Assembly: GCF_000222485.1 (NCBI RefSeq)
Contig: NC_015914.1
Location: 3,234,501-3,298,500 of the forward strand
DNA: 64,000 nt
From: Cyclobacterium marinum DSM 745
GTDB taxonomy: Bacteria > Bacteroidota > Bacteroidia > Cytophagales > Cyclobacteriaceae
Direction: 5' to 3'
The translations under genes and the position numbers were made by a program. The notes beneath the pieces are model-generated. The model made no database searches. It was not told the origin of the DNA and saw only the letters and a list, made by a program, of their open reading frames with translations. Positions 16,828 to 25,806 of this stretch are shown here, in pieces (position 1 is the stretch's first letter; each line of letters begins with the position of its first letter).

Positions 16828-17796
16828 TTGAATTTACTAAAAAATATTAGAACCACGGCAATAAATGTGTTTCAAAACGAAGCCAATGCACTATTAAATT
16901 TAATACCTGAGATTGGTGATGAATTTGAGACTTGTGTTAAGGATGTTTTAAAGAGCAAAGGTAGGGTAGTTATTACAGGAATAGGTAAAAGTGCTATCGT
17001 TGCAAATAAAATTGTGGCAACGCTGAATTCTACAGGTACTCCTTCTTTATTTATGCATGCAGCAGATGCAATTCATGGGGATTTGGGTATGATTAAAAAA
17101 GAAGATTTTGTAATTTGTATTTCCAAAAGTGGAAATACCCCTGAAATCAAACTATTGGTTCCCATGCTTAAAACACTGGGAAGCAAGTTAATCGGACTAG
17201 TGGGCAATAAAGACAGCTATTTGGCCAAGCATTCTGATTATGTATTGTTTACTGGGATAGAGGAGGAAGCATGTCCCAATAATTTGGCGCCAACTACAAG
17301 CACTACCGTTCAAATGGCGATGGGCGATGCTTTGGCAATTTGCTTACTAACTGCTCGAGGTTTCACCGCGGAATCCTTTGCTCGGTTTCACCCGGGTGGC
17401 ACATTAGGTAAGCAACTTTACCTAAAGGTAAAAGATGTAATAGATGCTAGCTTGTTGCCAATGGTAGAGGAGAGCGCATCCCTTAAGGAGGTTGTCTTGG
17501 AAATAAGTAGCAAGAGATTGGGGGCAACAGCCGTAGTGGATGCAGCCCAAAACCTAAGGGGTATCATTACTGATGGAGATTTGAGGAGAATGCTTCAAAA
17601 TAATTTTGAAGTGTCTGAAATCAAGGCCGGAGATATAATGACCAAAAATCCAAAGACCATATTATTGGATGATTTTGCAGTAAAAGCAGTAGAGGTAATG
17701 AGAACTTTTAACATAACACAGCTAGTGGTGAAGGACAACTCATCTTTGGTTGGGTTTGTTCATATTCATGATTTGATGAAGGAAGGTATCGTATAG
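16828..17796 (+). CDS. kdsD: KpsF/GutQ-family sugar-phosphate isomerase (arabinose-5-phosphate isomerase)
   Basis: Interconverts ribulose-5-P and arabinose-5-P for Kdo synthesis in lipopolysaccharide. 322 residues: an N-terminal SIS domain (GRVVITGIGKSAIVANKIVATLNSTGTPS, then ISKSGNTPEI and the histidine-bearing RFHPGGTLGKQL), and a C-terminal pair of CBS domains from about residue 205. The predicted start is a TTG; it is chosen because the following residues match the expected N-terminus and no ATG or GTG precedes the SIS domain at the right distance. Two bases separate it from the guanylyltransferase gene. Confidence 0.92.
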   Translation: MNLLKNIRTTAINVFQNEANALLNLIPEIGDEFETCVKDVLKSKGRVVITGIGKSAIVANKIVATLNSTGTPSLFMHAADAIHGDLGMIKKEDFVICISKSGNTPEIKLLVPMLKTLGSKLIGLVGNKDSYLAKHSDYVLFTGIEEEACPNNLAPTTSTTVQMAMGDALAICLLTARGFTAESFARFHPGGTLGKQLYLKVKDVIDASLLPMVEESASLKEVVLEISSKRLGATAVVDAAQNLRGIITDGDLRRMLQNNFEVSEIKAGDIMTKNPKTILLDDFAVKAVEVMRTFNITQLVVKDNSSLVGFVHIHDLMKEGIV

Positions 17797-17798
17797 AA

Positions 17799-18875
17799 AT
17801 GAAGAAAGAGGACAGGTACATTGTGATTTTGGCTGGTGGTTTGGGTATTAATTTTTGGCCTTCTAGTAGGCGCCAAAGGCCCAAACAATTTTTAGATCTA
17901 TTGGGAACGGGTCGCACCTTGTTGCAAATGACTTACGACCGATATGTCAACCATTTTGAAAACTATCAATTCATTATTGTTACCAATAAAGAATACTTCA
18001 CTTTGGTAAAAGATCAATTACCGGATATTCCCGAAGGGCAAATCCTGGTAGAGCCTATGCAACGAAATACAGCTGCATCTATAGCCTTAGCGAGCTATAA
18101 AATTCAAAAGCTTAATCCAAATGCTAAAGTTTTAGTTAGCCCTTCCGATCAATTGATCTTTAATGAAAAGCTGTTTTTTGAAGCCATAGATAAGGCCATG
18201 GAAGGTGCCTCATCCTTAGGAAAGCTGATAACTATTGGAATAAAGCCCAATAGGCCGGATACAGATTTTGGTTACATCCAGTTTTTTCCTGAAACCGGAC
18301 AACCAGTAAAAAAAGTCAAAACATTTTCTGAAAAACCCGATTTAGATTTGGCCATTACCTTTATCGAAAGCGGAGATTTTGTATGGAATACCGGGACTTT
18401 TGTTTGGAAAAACGAAAGCATCATTCAGGCCTTCGGTAAATACCTACCTGATATGGCTGAAGTATTTGAAGAAGGCGAAGTTTATTTTTGTACAGACAAA
18501 GAGGCTGAATTTCTAATAAAAGCTTATAGTTTTATTAGAAATATTTCCATTGATAATGGGATTTTTGAAAAATCGAATGAAGTGTTTGTAGTGCTGGGAG
18601 AGTTTGGCTGGACGGACCTTGGATCCTGGCAGAATTTATATGAAGTCAGTGAAAAAGACCAAGAGAACAATTCAGTTAAAGGCCAAGCAATGCTATACGA
18701 AACCAGTAATTGCTTCATCAGTGTGCCTCCCAGAAAACTGGTTGTGGTTCAAGGGCTTAAAGATTACCTTATTAGTGACAGTGAAGATGTATTATTGATA
18801 TGTAAGCTAGATGCAAATAGCAAATACAAGGAATATATTTCCGATGCCAGAAAGATTGATGAAAGTTACACCTGA
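17799..18875 (+). CDS. manC: Mannose-1-phosphate guanylyltransferase
   Basis: Makes GDP-mannose from mannose-1-P and GTP, feeding polysaccharide and glycoconjugate synthesis. 358 residues with the nucleotidyltransferase signature LAGGLGINFWPSSRRQRPKQF (the family usually has GxGTRLWP-like, here INFWP), VEPMQRNTAASIALA, SPSDQLI, FSEKPDLDLA and the substrate loop GDFVWNTGTFVWK. It has no fused phosphomannose-isomerase domain. Adjacent to the KdsD gene by two bases, so both envelope-sugar enzymes are probably co-expressed. It converges on murQ with a 10-base gap. Confidence 0.92.
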   Translation: MKKEDRYIVILAGGLGINFWPSSRRQRPKQFLDLLGTGRTLLQMTYDRYVNHFENYQFIIVTNKEYFTLVKDQLPDIPEGQILVEPMQRNTAASIALASYKIQKLNPNAKVLVSPSDQLIFNEKLFFEAIDKAMEGASSLGKLITIGIKPNRPDTDFGYIQFFPETGQPVKKVKTFSEKPDLDLAITFIESGDFVWNTGTFVWKNESIIQAFGKYLPDMAEVFEEGEVYFCTDKEAEFLIKAYSFIRNISIDNGIFEKSNEVFVVLGEFGWTDLGSWQNLYEVSEKDQENNSVKGQAMLYETSNCFISVPPRKLVVVQGLKDYLISDSEDVLLICKLDANSKYKEYISDARKIDESYT

Positions 18876-18885
18876 CCTTAATTGA

Positions 18886-19695
18886 TTAAACTCTTTTTTC
18901 AAAGGCTTCAACTGCATTTCTTACTGAACCATGTTCTTTAAGCATTGCTAAAGCTTCTTCTTCTTCAAGTCCTGTGGCTTCCATGATCATCAATGCCCCT
19001 CTTTGAACCAATTTTTTGTTGGACAGCTGCATGTCCACCATTTTATTGCCTTTTACCTTTCCAAGTTTAATCATCACACTGGTAGATATCATGTTAAGGG
19101 CAAGTTTTTGAGCAGTCCCGGATTTCATTCTAGTACTTCCAGTGACAAACTCAGGACCTACCACGATCTCTATCGGCATGGCCACTTCTTTGGCCAAAGG
19201 GCTGCCTTCATTGCATGTTATGCAGCCTGTTAGTAAACCTTCCTTCATTGCATTTTTTACTCCACCTATTACATAAGGAGTTGTGCCGGATGCGGCTATA
19301 CCGATAACGGTATCTTGAGCGTTGAAATCAAATGCCTGAATGTCTGCCCAAGCTTGCTCAGGATCATCTTCAGCATTTTCCACAGCTTTTCTTATGGCTG
19401 TATCACCTCCGGCTATAATGCCAATTACCAAATCATGCGGTACACCATAAGTTGGCGGGCACTCTGAAGCATCAAGGATTCCTAGTCGGCCACTTGTGCC
19501 TGCTCCAATATAAAATAAACGACCACCTTTTTCCATCCTCGGAACTATGGCTTCCACCAATTTTTGAATTTGAGGAATAGCCTTATTGACTGCATGTGGT
19601 ACCGTCTGATCTTCTTTGTTCATATTGGTCAATAGTTCGTTGACCGACATTTTTTCAAGGTGATTGTAATAAGAGGCGCTTTCTGTGGTTCTCAT
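18886..19695 (-). CDS. murQ: N-acetylmuramic acid 6-phosphate etherase
   Basis: Cleaves the lactyl ether of MurNAc-6-P to give GlcNAc-6-P during peptidoglycan recycling. 269 residues with a single SIS domain: GRLFYIGAGTSGRLGILDASECPPTYGV (catalytic Glu region), GIAASGTTPYVIGG, and GSTRMKSGTAQKLALNMIST. The family is usually near 300 residues, so this is a slightly short version with a trimmed C-terminus. Its ATG overlaps the stop of the upstream kinase gene by four bases, so the two recycling genes are coupled. Confidence 0.95.
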   Translation of the reverse strand: MRTTESASYYNHLEKMSVNELLTNMNKEDQTVPHAVNKAIPQIQKLVEAIVPRMEKGGRLFYIGAGTSGRLGILDASECPPTYGVPHDLVIGIIAGGDTAIRKAVENAEDDPEQAWADIQAFDFNAQDTVIGIAASGTTPYVIGGVKNAMKEGLLTGCITCNEGSPLAKEVAMPIEIVVGPEFVTGSTRMKSGTAQKLALNMISTSVMIKLGKVKGNKMVDMQLSNKKLVQRGALMIMEATGLEEEEALAMLKEHGSVRNAVEAFEKRV

Positions 19696-20534
19696 ATTTT
19701 TTTCTGATGGTAGAGTGTTAATCCGGCTATTGGAGTTTCGAGAATAGTATTAATTTGTATGTTAAGGTCGTGTCCAATTTGTCTTAGGACATCATTGTTA
19801 TAATAGGCAATAGATCCGACAAAATTAACAGGTTTGCTTTGATAATCTTTGTACCTCATGACATGCCTTGAGAAGAAATCTTTGAAACCATTGTAGAACA
19901 GTCCATAACAATATGGGTCAGCCTTATGTTGGGCTATAAATTCACAAAAGCTTGCCATAAAGCGATTGGGAAATGGCCTTTTATAAACATTGTCTTGAAT
20001 ATCAATAATGGAAAGGTGGTATTTGTCAATAAAAGCTTCCCTGATAACAGTCGGCATGTCATCGTAAATAAAATCTTGTAGGAAGTGCTTTCCAATATAA
20101 GTTCCTCCACCTTCATCTCCTAATAGGTAACCGGGGGAGGGCCTGCTGTCAGTTATTTTGTCTCCATCATAGTCACCACTATTTGAACCAGTTCCTAATA
20201 TGCAGGCAATTCCTGCTTCATGACCACAGGTAGCCCTGGCAGAGGCCATAAGGTCATGGTCCACATATACCTTGGCATCTTTGTAAATGCTGTTGATGGC
20301 ATTTTTTACAGTTTCTTTATTGGTCTCAGATGTGCAACCGGATCCATAAAAATAAACCTCGCGAATAATGTCTTTCCACGATAGGAGGTCAGGGGTTTGA
20401 AGCCCTAGTTCCATATCCTCTTTGGTCTGGTAATAGGGGTTGAACCCTACCGTTCTTGTTTGATGAACTTTATTATCATGTGTGATTACTCTCCAGTCCG
20501 TTTTGCTAGAGCCACTGTCTGCGATCAGAATCAT
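19692..20534 (-). CDS. BadF/BadG-type ATPase, probable N-acetylglucosamine kinase
   Basis: An ASKHA-fold kinase of 280 residues. N-terminal ILIADSGSSKTDWRVI is the phosphate-1 motif; GIACILGTGSNSG and GYLLGDEGGGTYIGKHFL are the phosphate-2/adenosine motifs of the BadF/GlcNAc-kinase group. Coupling to murQ (four-base overlap) points to amino-sugar recycling, phosphorylating GlcNAc or MurNAc. It is not the anhydro-MurNAc kinase AnmK. Substrate is inferred from context only. The upstream cytochrome-b5-like gene ends at the very next base. Confidence 0.87.
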   Translation of the reverse strand: MILIADSGSSKTDWRVITHDNKVHQTRTVGFNPYYQTKEDMELGLQTPDLLSWKDIIREVYFYGSGCTSETNKETVKNAINSIYKDAKVYVDHDLMASARATCGHEAGIACILGTGSNSGDYDGDKITDSRPSPGYLLGDEGGGTYIGKHFLQDFIYDDMPTVIREAFIDKYHLSIIDIQDNVYKRPFPNRFMASFCEFIAQHKADPYCYGLFYNGFKDFFSRHVMRYKDYQSKPVNFVGSIAYYNNDVLRQIGHDLNIQINTILETPIAGLTLYHQKKI

Positions 20535-20762
20535 TTATATTAAATAGCCAATTGGTTCAAATTTATCAAATACATTTTCATTATGTGGGGCATCTTCCAG
20601 TTCCTCTGTTAGGTCTTGCCCTGCCCAATGTTCATAATGTTTGCCATTTTTCCACAGTCTGGAATTCCCTACATCATATATTTTGCCTTTGTAAGCAATC
20701 CATATGTCAGGTTTGTCCTGTCCGTTTCTTAAGGCCAGTTGATTTTTAGAAATAGAAATCAT
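20535..20762 (-). CDS. Cytochrome b5-like heme/steroid-binding domain protein
   Basis: A 75-residue single-domain protein of the cytochrome-b5/MAPR superfamily: IWIAYKGKIYDV (core strand) then HYEHWAGQDLTEELEDAPH and a closing FDKFEPIGYL. Candidate heme-contacting histidines lie in that central block. No signal peptide or membrane anchor, so it is cytoplasmic. A TTG at 20780 also opens the frame but is the end of a TATATTTG promoter element, so ATG 20762 is preferred, giving a leader of about a dozen bases. Its TAA abuts the kinase start. Confidence 0.85.
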   Translation of the reverse strand: MISISKNQLALRNGQDKPDIWIAYKGKIYDVGNSRLWKNGKHYEHWAGQDLTEELEDAPHNENVFDKFEPIGYLI

Positions 20763-20777
20763 ATGCTTATTCTCTTG

Positions 20778-20785
20778 CAAATATA
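20778..20785 (-). promoter_or_regulatory. Candidate minus-7 element for the b5-kinase-murQ unit
   Basis: Minus-strand TATATTTG matches TAnnTTTG. It lies between the end of the arginase-fold gene (20814) and ATG 20762, which suggests that the b5-like gene, the kinase and murQ form their own transcript. Confidence 0.5.
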
Positions 20786-20813
20786 GGACTACCTAGGGTA
20801 TATGCATGTAATA

Positions 20814-21971
20814 TTAATAAAGTTTTAATTGGGCATTGACCCAGCGCTCAGGTATTTCACCTTTTTGGGCAGTTTGATAATCCTGATAGCTACAAGGAAT
20901 AATGGTATCTCGATTGAATTTTTCTCCTTTGTTCCTTGGGATTTCCAACCACCATTTTCCACTTAGTTTGCTTTTATAAAAATGCAAGATGGATGGCTTG
21001 GAATCTAAGGAAACCGTGTATTTGATATAGTCACTACTTTTAAATGATAGGCTGTCTTTTCTCTGGTGAAACCCTTCGATAAAATACCAAATCATGGTGG
21101 CTATGATTGCGGCGGTTTTCTGTCTTGGGTCGTCCAAATCCACATGGTATCCATAGATTCCAATGGAACTTAACTTTTCATTGGTTCCCGCAAACCAGCA
21201 TATTTGGCAGGCTTCTTCTGCACTTAAGCCAAAAGGCTGTGCTCCAATGGCTCCGGGGGCATCCGAGGAGTTGATGGAGCAAATGTCAAAGCTTAATAAA
21301 TCTGCATTTCGAATCAGGGGTTCTGTTTCTTTAAAATTATCCCTTAACTGACCCAATCGGATATGGTCAAAGTAAAGCTTCTCTAAGGTAGTCACCAATT
21401 CTGGATCAGTCAAAAAACTTTGGTAGGCAAGATGGCAATAGTTAAACATATAATTGGGCTCATGTAAAACCACCTCTTGAGAGTGCATGTCCTGAGGATT
21501 GCCAGCATCTTCCATGTCCATTTTAGCATCAACTGTAAGTAAGCTGACAAGTTTTTTCATGTGTTGGTAGGCCTTGAACTGTCCTACATCTAAGTCATGA
21601 CTTCCCCCGATAAAGATTGGCAAAACCTGCGTTTTTATCATTAATTCACCAATGGAACTTATCAGAGAGCGGGTTTCTTGTAAATTTTCACCGAGTTTGA
21701 TATTCCCTAAATCTGCGAGACTGTAATTTCCTTGCCCCTTTTTGAGGGAATATAATTTTTTGCGAATGGCAGAGCTGCTAGCCAATGAATTATTCAAAGC
21801 ATCATCCCCGGTGCCCCTGTATTCTTCAATGCCTATGATAGCGATTTGAATGCCTTCAAGGTCAGGAAATGTTTCATCATGACAATGAATGTGGTGAAAA
21901 AATGCATTGTGCCCATATTCTTCTTGTAGAATTTCGGAAGGGATAGGTTCGAAAAATGCCTGTAAATCCAT
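20814..21971 (-). CDS. Arginase/agmatinase-fold protein with altered metal site
   Basis: A 385-residue ureohydrolase-fold protein, annotated in relatives as formimidoylglutamase or arginase-like. The three metal motifs can be placed: GGSHD (122-126; usual GGDHS), DAKMD (148-152; usual DAHxD) and SFDICSIN (227-234; usual SxDxDxxD). Thus at least one histidine and one aspartate ligand are replaced, so a normal binuclear manganese site is doubtful. The C-terminus carries about 80 extra residues beyond the arginase core, rich in aromatic residues. No hut gene is nearby. Enzyme activity should not be assumed. Confidence 0.78.
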   Translation of the reverse strand: MDLQAFFEPIPSEILQEEYGHNAFFHHIHCHDETFPDLEGIQIAIIGIEEYRGTGDDALNNSLASSSAIRKKLYSLKKGQGNYSLADLGNIKLGENLQETRSLISSIGELMIKTQVLPIFIGGSHDLDVGQFKAYQHMKKLVSLLTVDAKMDMEDAGNPQDMHSQEVVLHEPNYMFNYCHLAYQSFLTDPELVTTLEKLYFDHIRLGQLRDNFKETEPLIRNADLLSFDICSINSSDAPGAIGAQPFGLSAEEACQICWFAGTNEKLSSIGIYGYHVDLDDPRQKTAAIIATMIWYFIEGFHQRKDSLSFKSSDYIKYTVSLDSKPSILHFYKSKLSGKWWLEIPRNKGEKFNRDTIIPCSYQDYQTAQKGEIPERWVNAQLKLY

Positions 21972-22176
21972 CGTTTTCTTTTAGGGATTGAGTATAATAT
22001 CAGAAATGTCAAAAGGTGGCCTGTAACTGTAAACCTCCAGTCCCGGCTTGGAATTAACACTTCAAAAGCCTGGTGTCTGTTCAAATATTCCTGTTAATCA
22101 ATTGCCTTTGCCAACTGAAACTGTACTGAAAGGCTTATTTTGTAATACAGTATAAAATTATAGAAAAACGAGGCAT

Positions 22177-22206
22177 AAAAAAAGTCCCGTTAAACTTTAA
22201 CGGGAC
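22177..22206 (-). terminator. Intrinsic terminator of nqrF
   Basis: Minus strand: an 11-bp inverted repeat (22206-22196 with 22194-22184) with a G+C-rich base, followed by seven T residues (22183-22177). It begins 15 bases after the nqrF stop. Confidence 0.93.
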
Positions 22207-22220
22207 CCTTTAGTTAATTT

Positions 22221-23525
22221 TTATCCTCCGAAATCATCGAATCTGATATTCTCTTTTGGAACACCCAAATCATCCAGCATCTTAAGTACTGCTGCATTCA
22301 TCAAAGGAGGGCCACATAAGTAATATTCTATCTCATCCGGTTCGTCAATATCTTTAAGGTAGTTGTCATAAAGAACTTGGTGGATAAAGCCTACATAGCC
22401 ATCACCCTCCTTGTCATCCATTGACTTTTTCACTTTCCAATTGTCCTCAGGTAGAGGTTCGGATAAGCCGATGTTGAAACTGAAATTTGGGAAATCTTTT
22501 TCAATACCTCTAAAGTGTGGGGTGTAGAACAATTCCTTTTTAGATCTACCTCCATACCAATAAGATACTTTTCTATTTGTTTTCTCTGTGTGGAAAAGAT
22601 GGAAAAGGTGAGATCTTAATGGAGCCATACCGGCACCACCACCAATGTAAATCATTTCTCTTTGGGTAGGGTTGATATGGAATTCACCATAAGGTCCTGA
22701 AATGGTTACTTTATCACCCGGCACTCTTGAGAAAACATAAGATGAACATACACCTGGGTTAACATCCATCCATCTGTTATTGGCTCTATCCCAAGGTGGA
22801 GTAGCAATACGAATGGTTAGCATCACGATGTTTCCTTCTGCAGGGTGGTTGGCCATGGAGTAAGCTCTAAAAAGAGGCTCGTCATTTTTCATGGTAAGAT
22901 CCCATAAACCAAACTTATCCCAATCACTTTGATAAACATCATTCGGGTGTTCTAGCTCAGGGTGCGGAGTAATATCCATACCCTTAAAAGATACCGTAAT
23001 GGCAGGAACATCTATTTGAATATAACCTCCCGGTTCAAAGTCCAAGGTTTCACCTTCAGGAAGTTTTACTTTAAATTCTTTAATAAAAGTAGAAACGTTG
23101 TAATTAGAAATTACTTCACATTCCCATTTCTTAATACCGAAGATTTCTTCCGGAATCCGGATCTTCATGTCATTTTTTACCTTTACCTGGCAAGAAAGTC
23201 TAACCTGGTTTTGTTTTTCTGCTCTGCTAAGGTGCCCTTCTTCTGTAGGAAGTACTTCACCTCCACCTTCTTCAATGGTACACTTGCACATGGCACAAGT
23301 ACCCCCACCTCCACATGCTGAAGGAAGAAAGATTTTTTTGCCACTTAAAGTGTTTAGCAGGGTGGATCCGGCAGATGCAATTAGAGGATTTTTTTCATCC
23401 CCGTTAATTATAATTTTTACATCTCCTGACGACACCAATTTTGACTGGGCAAAAAGAAGAACAAACACCAGTAGCAGAATAATAATGGTAAATGCTACTA
23501 TCGAAGTAATGATTACTGAACTCAT
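22221..23525 (-). CDS. nqrF: Na+-translocating NADH:quinone reductase subunit F
   Basis: NADH-oxidising subunit of the sodium-pumping Nqr complex in the inner membrane. 434 residues: one N-terminal transmembrane helix (residues 5-26), a [2Fe-2S] domain with Cys71, Cys77, Cys80 and Cys112 ([14 protein letters not shown]), and a ferredoxin-reductase module with [10 protein letters not shown] (FAD), [12 protein letters not shown] (NADH) and [14 protein letters not shown]. The other five nqr genes are not beside it: it has its own promoter and terminator. Length and motifs are complete, so it should be functional with Nqr subunits encoded elsewhere. Confidence 0.96.
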   Translation of the reverse strand: MSSVIITSIVAFTIIILLLVFVLLFAQSKLVSSGDVKIIINGDEKNPLIASAGSTLLNTLSGKKIFLPSACGGGGTCAMCKCTIEEGGGEVLPTEEGHLSRAEKQNQVRLSCQVKVKNDMKIRIPEEIFGIKKWECEVISNYNVSTFIKEFKVKLPEGETLDFEPGGYIQIDVPAITVSFKGMDITPHPELEHPNDVYQSDWDKFGLWDLTMKNDEPLFRAYSMANHPAEGNIVMLTIRIATPPWDRANNRWMDVNPGVCSSYVFSRVPGDKVTISGPYGEFHINPTQREMIYIGGGAGMAPLRSHLFHLFHTEKTNRKVSYWYGGRSKKELFYTPHFRGIEKDFPNFSFNIGLSEPLPEDNWKVKKSMDDKEGDGYVGFIHQVLYDNYLKDIDEPDEIEYYLCGPPLMNAAVLKMLDDLGVPKENIRFDDFGG

Positions 23526-23574
23526 TTAATAAATTTTTATCTTTATCAGTATGTTTAACTGGTTTTGAATCGTA

Positions 23575-23608
23575 CAAATATATTTATATTTCCCCAAAAC
23601 CATCACAA
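23575..23608 (-). promoter_or_regulatory. Promoter of nqrF
   Basis: Minus strand: TTG at 23608-23606, 23-base spacer, TATATTTG at 23582-23575, matching the Bacteroidota minus-33/minus-7 pattern. About 50 bases before the nqrF ATG. Confidence 0.65.
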
Positions 23609-23634
23609 TCTTGGGATAAATTAATCCCAAGATT
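23607..23634. repeat. 11-bp inverted repeat downstream of accD
   Basis: A perfect 11-bp stem (23607-23617 with 23624-23634) starts 16 bases past the accD stop. No immediate T tract follows on the minus strand, so it may be a weak accD terminator. It abuts the nqrF minus-33 element. Confidence 0.6.
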
Positions 23635-23649
23635 TAATATAATAACCTT

Positions 23650-24492
23650 CTACTGTCGAAGAAGGTTTAGCAAGGTGTAAATTCTGTTTTTCAACTGTCT
23701 TCTGTCGATGATAAAGTCTAAGAACCCGTGTTCCAAAACAAATTCTGAACTTTGAAATCCTTTAGGTAAATCTTTGCCAATGGTTTCTCGGATTACTCTA
23801 GGACCAGCAAATCCGATGAGTGCTCCCGGTTCGGCAATATTGAAGTCCCCCAACATAGCAAATGAAGCCGTTACTCCTCCAGTGGTGGGGTCTGTCATTA
23901 GAGAGATATAAGGTATTCCTGCTTCATCCAAAAGTGCAAGCTTTGCAGAAGTTTTAGCCATTTGCATCAGACTAAAACCGGCTTCCATCATTCTGGCCCC
24001 TCCTGATTTTGAAATCATCAAAAAAGGTACCTTGTGCTTCAAGGAGTAATCAATTGCTCGGGCAATTTTTTCTCCTACCACAGAACCCATAGACCCACCA
24101 ATAAATTTGAAGTCCATACAAGTAATGACAATGTCCAAACCATTCAATTTCCCAACGCCTGTTCTGGCCGCATCCTTTAAATTGGTTTTTGCAATAGTGT
24201 CTTTAATTCGGGTAGGATAGGGTTTGCTATCTACGAAATTTAAAGGGTCACCTGATATCATCTCCTTGTCCAATTCTGTGAATTTGTTATCATCAAAAAG
24301 GATCTCGAAGTATTCCTTGGAACCGATTTTTACATGATAATCGTCATCCGGGCAAACATAGGAATTGTTTTTTAACTCTCGGGTGTGAATGATATTTCCC
24401 TTAGGGGTTTTATACCATAATCCGTCCGGGGTGTCTTTTTTCTCCTCTGTTGAGGTTTTAATGCCGGCATCTTTTCTTTTAAACCAAGCCAT
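23650..24492 (-). CDS. accD: Acetyl-CoA carboxylase carboxyltransferase subunit beta
   Basis: Beta half of the carboxyltransferase that makes malonyl-CoA for fatty acid synthesis. 280 residues with the crotonase-like core: [48 protein letters not shown] and [13 protein letters not shown]. In Escherichia coli AccD an N-terminal zinc ribbon carries four cysteines; here that region keeps its shape ([17 protein letters not shown]) but three of the four positions are not cysteine, only Cys48 (YVCPDDDYH) remaining. Relatives in this phylum also lack the ribbon, so this is lineage-typical, not decay. accA is not nearby. Confidence 0.95.
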   Translation of the reverse strand: MAWFKRKDAGIKTSTEEKKDTPDGLWYKTPKGNIIHTRELKNNSYVCPDDDYHVKIGSKEYFEILFDDNKFTELDKEMISGDPLNFVDSKPYPTRIKDTIAKTNLKDAARTGVGKLNGLDIVITCMDFKFIGGSMGSVVGEKIARAIDYSLKHKVPFLMISKSGGARMMEAGFSLMQMAKTSAKLALLDEAGIPYISLMTDPTTGGVTASFAMLGDFNIAEPGALIGFAGPRVIRETIGKDLPKGFQSSEFVLEHGFLDFIIDRRQLKNRIYTLLNLLRQ

Positions 24493-24531
24493 AAAGTTTT
24501 GTTTAAATTATCCCAAACCACATTGGGAGTC

Positions 24532-24539
24532 CAAATTTA
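24532..24539 (-). promoter_or_regulatory. Candidate minus-7 element for accD
   Basis: Minus-strand TAAATTTG matches TAnnTTTG, with a TTG at 24566-24564 (24-base spacer). About 40 bases before the accD start. Confidence 0.5.
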
Positions 24540-24595
24540 TAGGTAATATCTGTTAAATAAAACCAAAATCTACTTTCTCGAAAAGTTTAACCATT

Positions 24596-25651
24596 TCAAT
24601 TCTTAATTTCAGTAGTTTCTTTTTCCAACAAAACCCTCGTTTTGGGCAGTGTTTCAGGATGATTTTTTTGTAGAAATTCGAGAAGCTTTTCCCTAACTAA
24701 ACACCTGAGATCAAAGGCCGTGGGGCTGTCTTTTGCACTCATAAGACACCTTAATTCGATGGTTTTTTCTGTCCAGTCAGTGACTTGTAATACTTGAACC
24801 TTCTTGTCCCATAAAGGGGTGGCATCTAAAATCTCTTTTAATTGCACCTTTAATTCACATACATTCACCGTTGGGTCAACGTATAAAAATACCGTACCCC
24901 ATATCGCTGCGGTGGTTCTGGTCCAATTTTGGAATGGTTTCTCTATAAAATAGTTGATGGGTAATACTAATCGTCTCTGATCCCATATTTGGACGACCAC
25001 ATAAGTGAGGTTTATTTCTTCTATTTTACCCCACTCTCCTTCCACGACCACTACATCATCAATCCTTATTGGCTGGGTAAATGCAATCTGAAATCCTGCC
25101 AATAAGTTGGCAATTGATTTTTGTGCCGCAAAACCTATGATGATACCCATTATTCCTGCTGAAGTAAGTAATCCTGTGCCAATCCTTCTGGCAGAATCAA
25201 AATTCATTAATATTGAAGCAAAGGCTATCACCACCACCGCGATAATAAAGATCTTTCTGATGAATGCAACCTGGGTTACAAGCCTTCTTTCACGAAGATT
25301 GTCCTCCTTGTCGAAAGTGTATTTTTCCAAAAAAATATACCGCAAAACATTGGATAATTCTATTATGATCCAAGTAAATAGGATAATGGACAATACGATA
25401 AACACCCTTTCTTGTGTAATATTTAAGGAAGGCGGGGGAGGTAGAAAAAATCCAATGAGCGGATAAATGGCTAAAAACACCCCCCATTTCAGTGCTTGTG
25501 AAAACTTATTCATGGATTGCTTCCCTTTCCGAGTGCTAGGCTTGTGAAAAAGTCTTAATAATTTCGGAAAAACCAATTCCATGAAGAAATGGCTAAAAAT
25601 CAATAATCCTAAGCAAGCACCTAGAAAAAGGAGGGTCGGCTTGTTAAACAT
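24596..25651 (-). CDS. MscS-family mechanosensitive ion channel
   Basis: An inner-membrane channel that opens under membrane tension. 351 residues: transmembrane segments near residues 5-25, 55-75, 85-105 and 125-150, then the pore-lining helix and gate region around 160-190 (TSAGIMGIIIGFAAQKSIANLLAG), and the MscS beta domain beginning FTQPIRIDDVVVVEGEWGKIEEI, with a cytoplasmic C-terminal cage. The conserved order is complete. It is longer than E. coli MscS (286 residues) by one or two N-terminal helices. Apparently monocistronic. Confidence 0.9.
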   Translation of the reverse strand: MFNKPTLLFLGACLGLLIFSHFFMELVFPKLLRLFHKPSTRKGKQSMNKFSQALKWGVFLAIYPLIGFFLPPPPSLNITQERVFIVLSIILFTWIIIELSNVLRYIFLEKYTFDKEDNLRERRLVTQVAFIRKIFIIAVVVIAFASILMNFDSARRIGTGLLTSAGIMGIIIGFAAQKSIANLLAGFQIAFTQPIRIDDVVVVEGEWGKIEEINLTYVVVQIWDQRRLVLPINYFIEKPFQNWTRTTAAIWGTVFLYVDPTVNVCELKVQLKEILDATPLWDKKVQVLQVTDWTEKTIELRCLMSAKDSPTAFDLRCLVREKLLEFLQKNHPETLPKTRVLLEKETTEIKN

Positions 25652-25774
25652 TTTAAGAGAGGATTAATTTGGAAAATCGTAATAATGGGAATAACAATGT
25701 GTCTTTTCTATCTGCCATTGGTACTAAATAATTTTTAAATTAGGGTTTATTTCCGATGAAATCAATTTTCTAAT

Positions 25775-25782
25775 TAACTTTG
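25775..25782 (+). promoter_or_regulatory. Candidate minus-7 element for the CstA-type gene
   Basis: TAACTTTG matches TAnnTTTG and lies 24 bases before the ATG at 25807. No clear minus-33 TTG. Confidence 0.55.
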
Positions 25783-25806
25783 AGGCTTGAATAATAAATC
25801 CAAATC

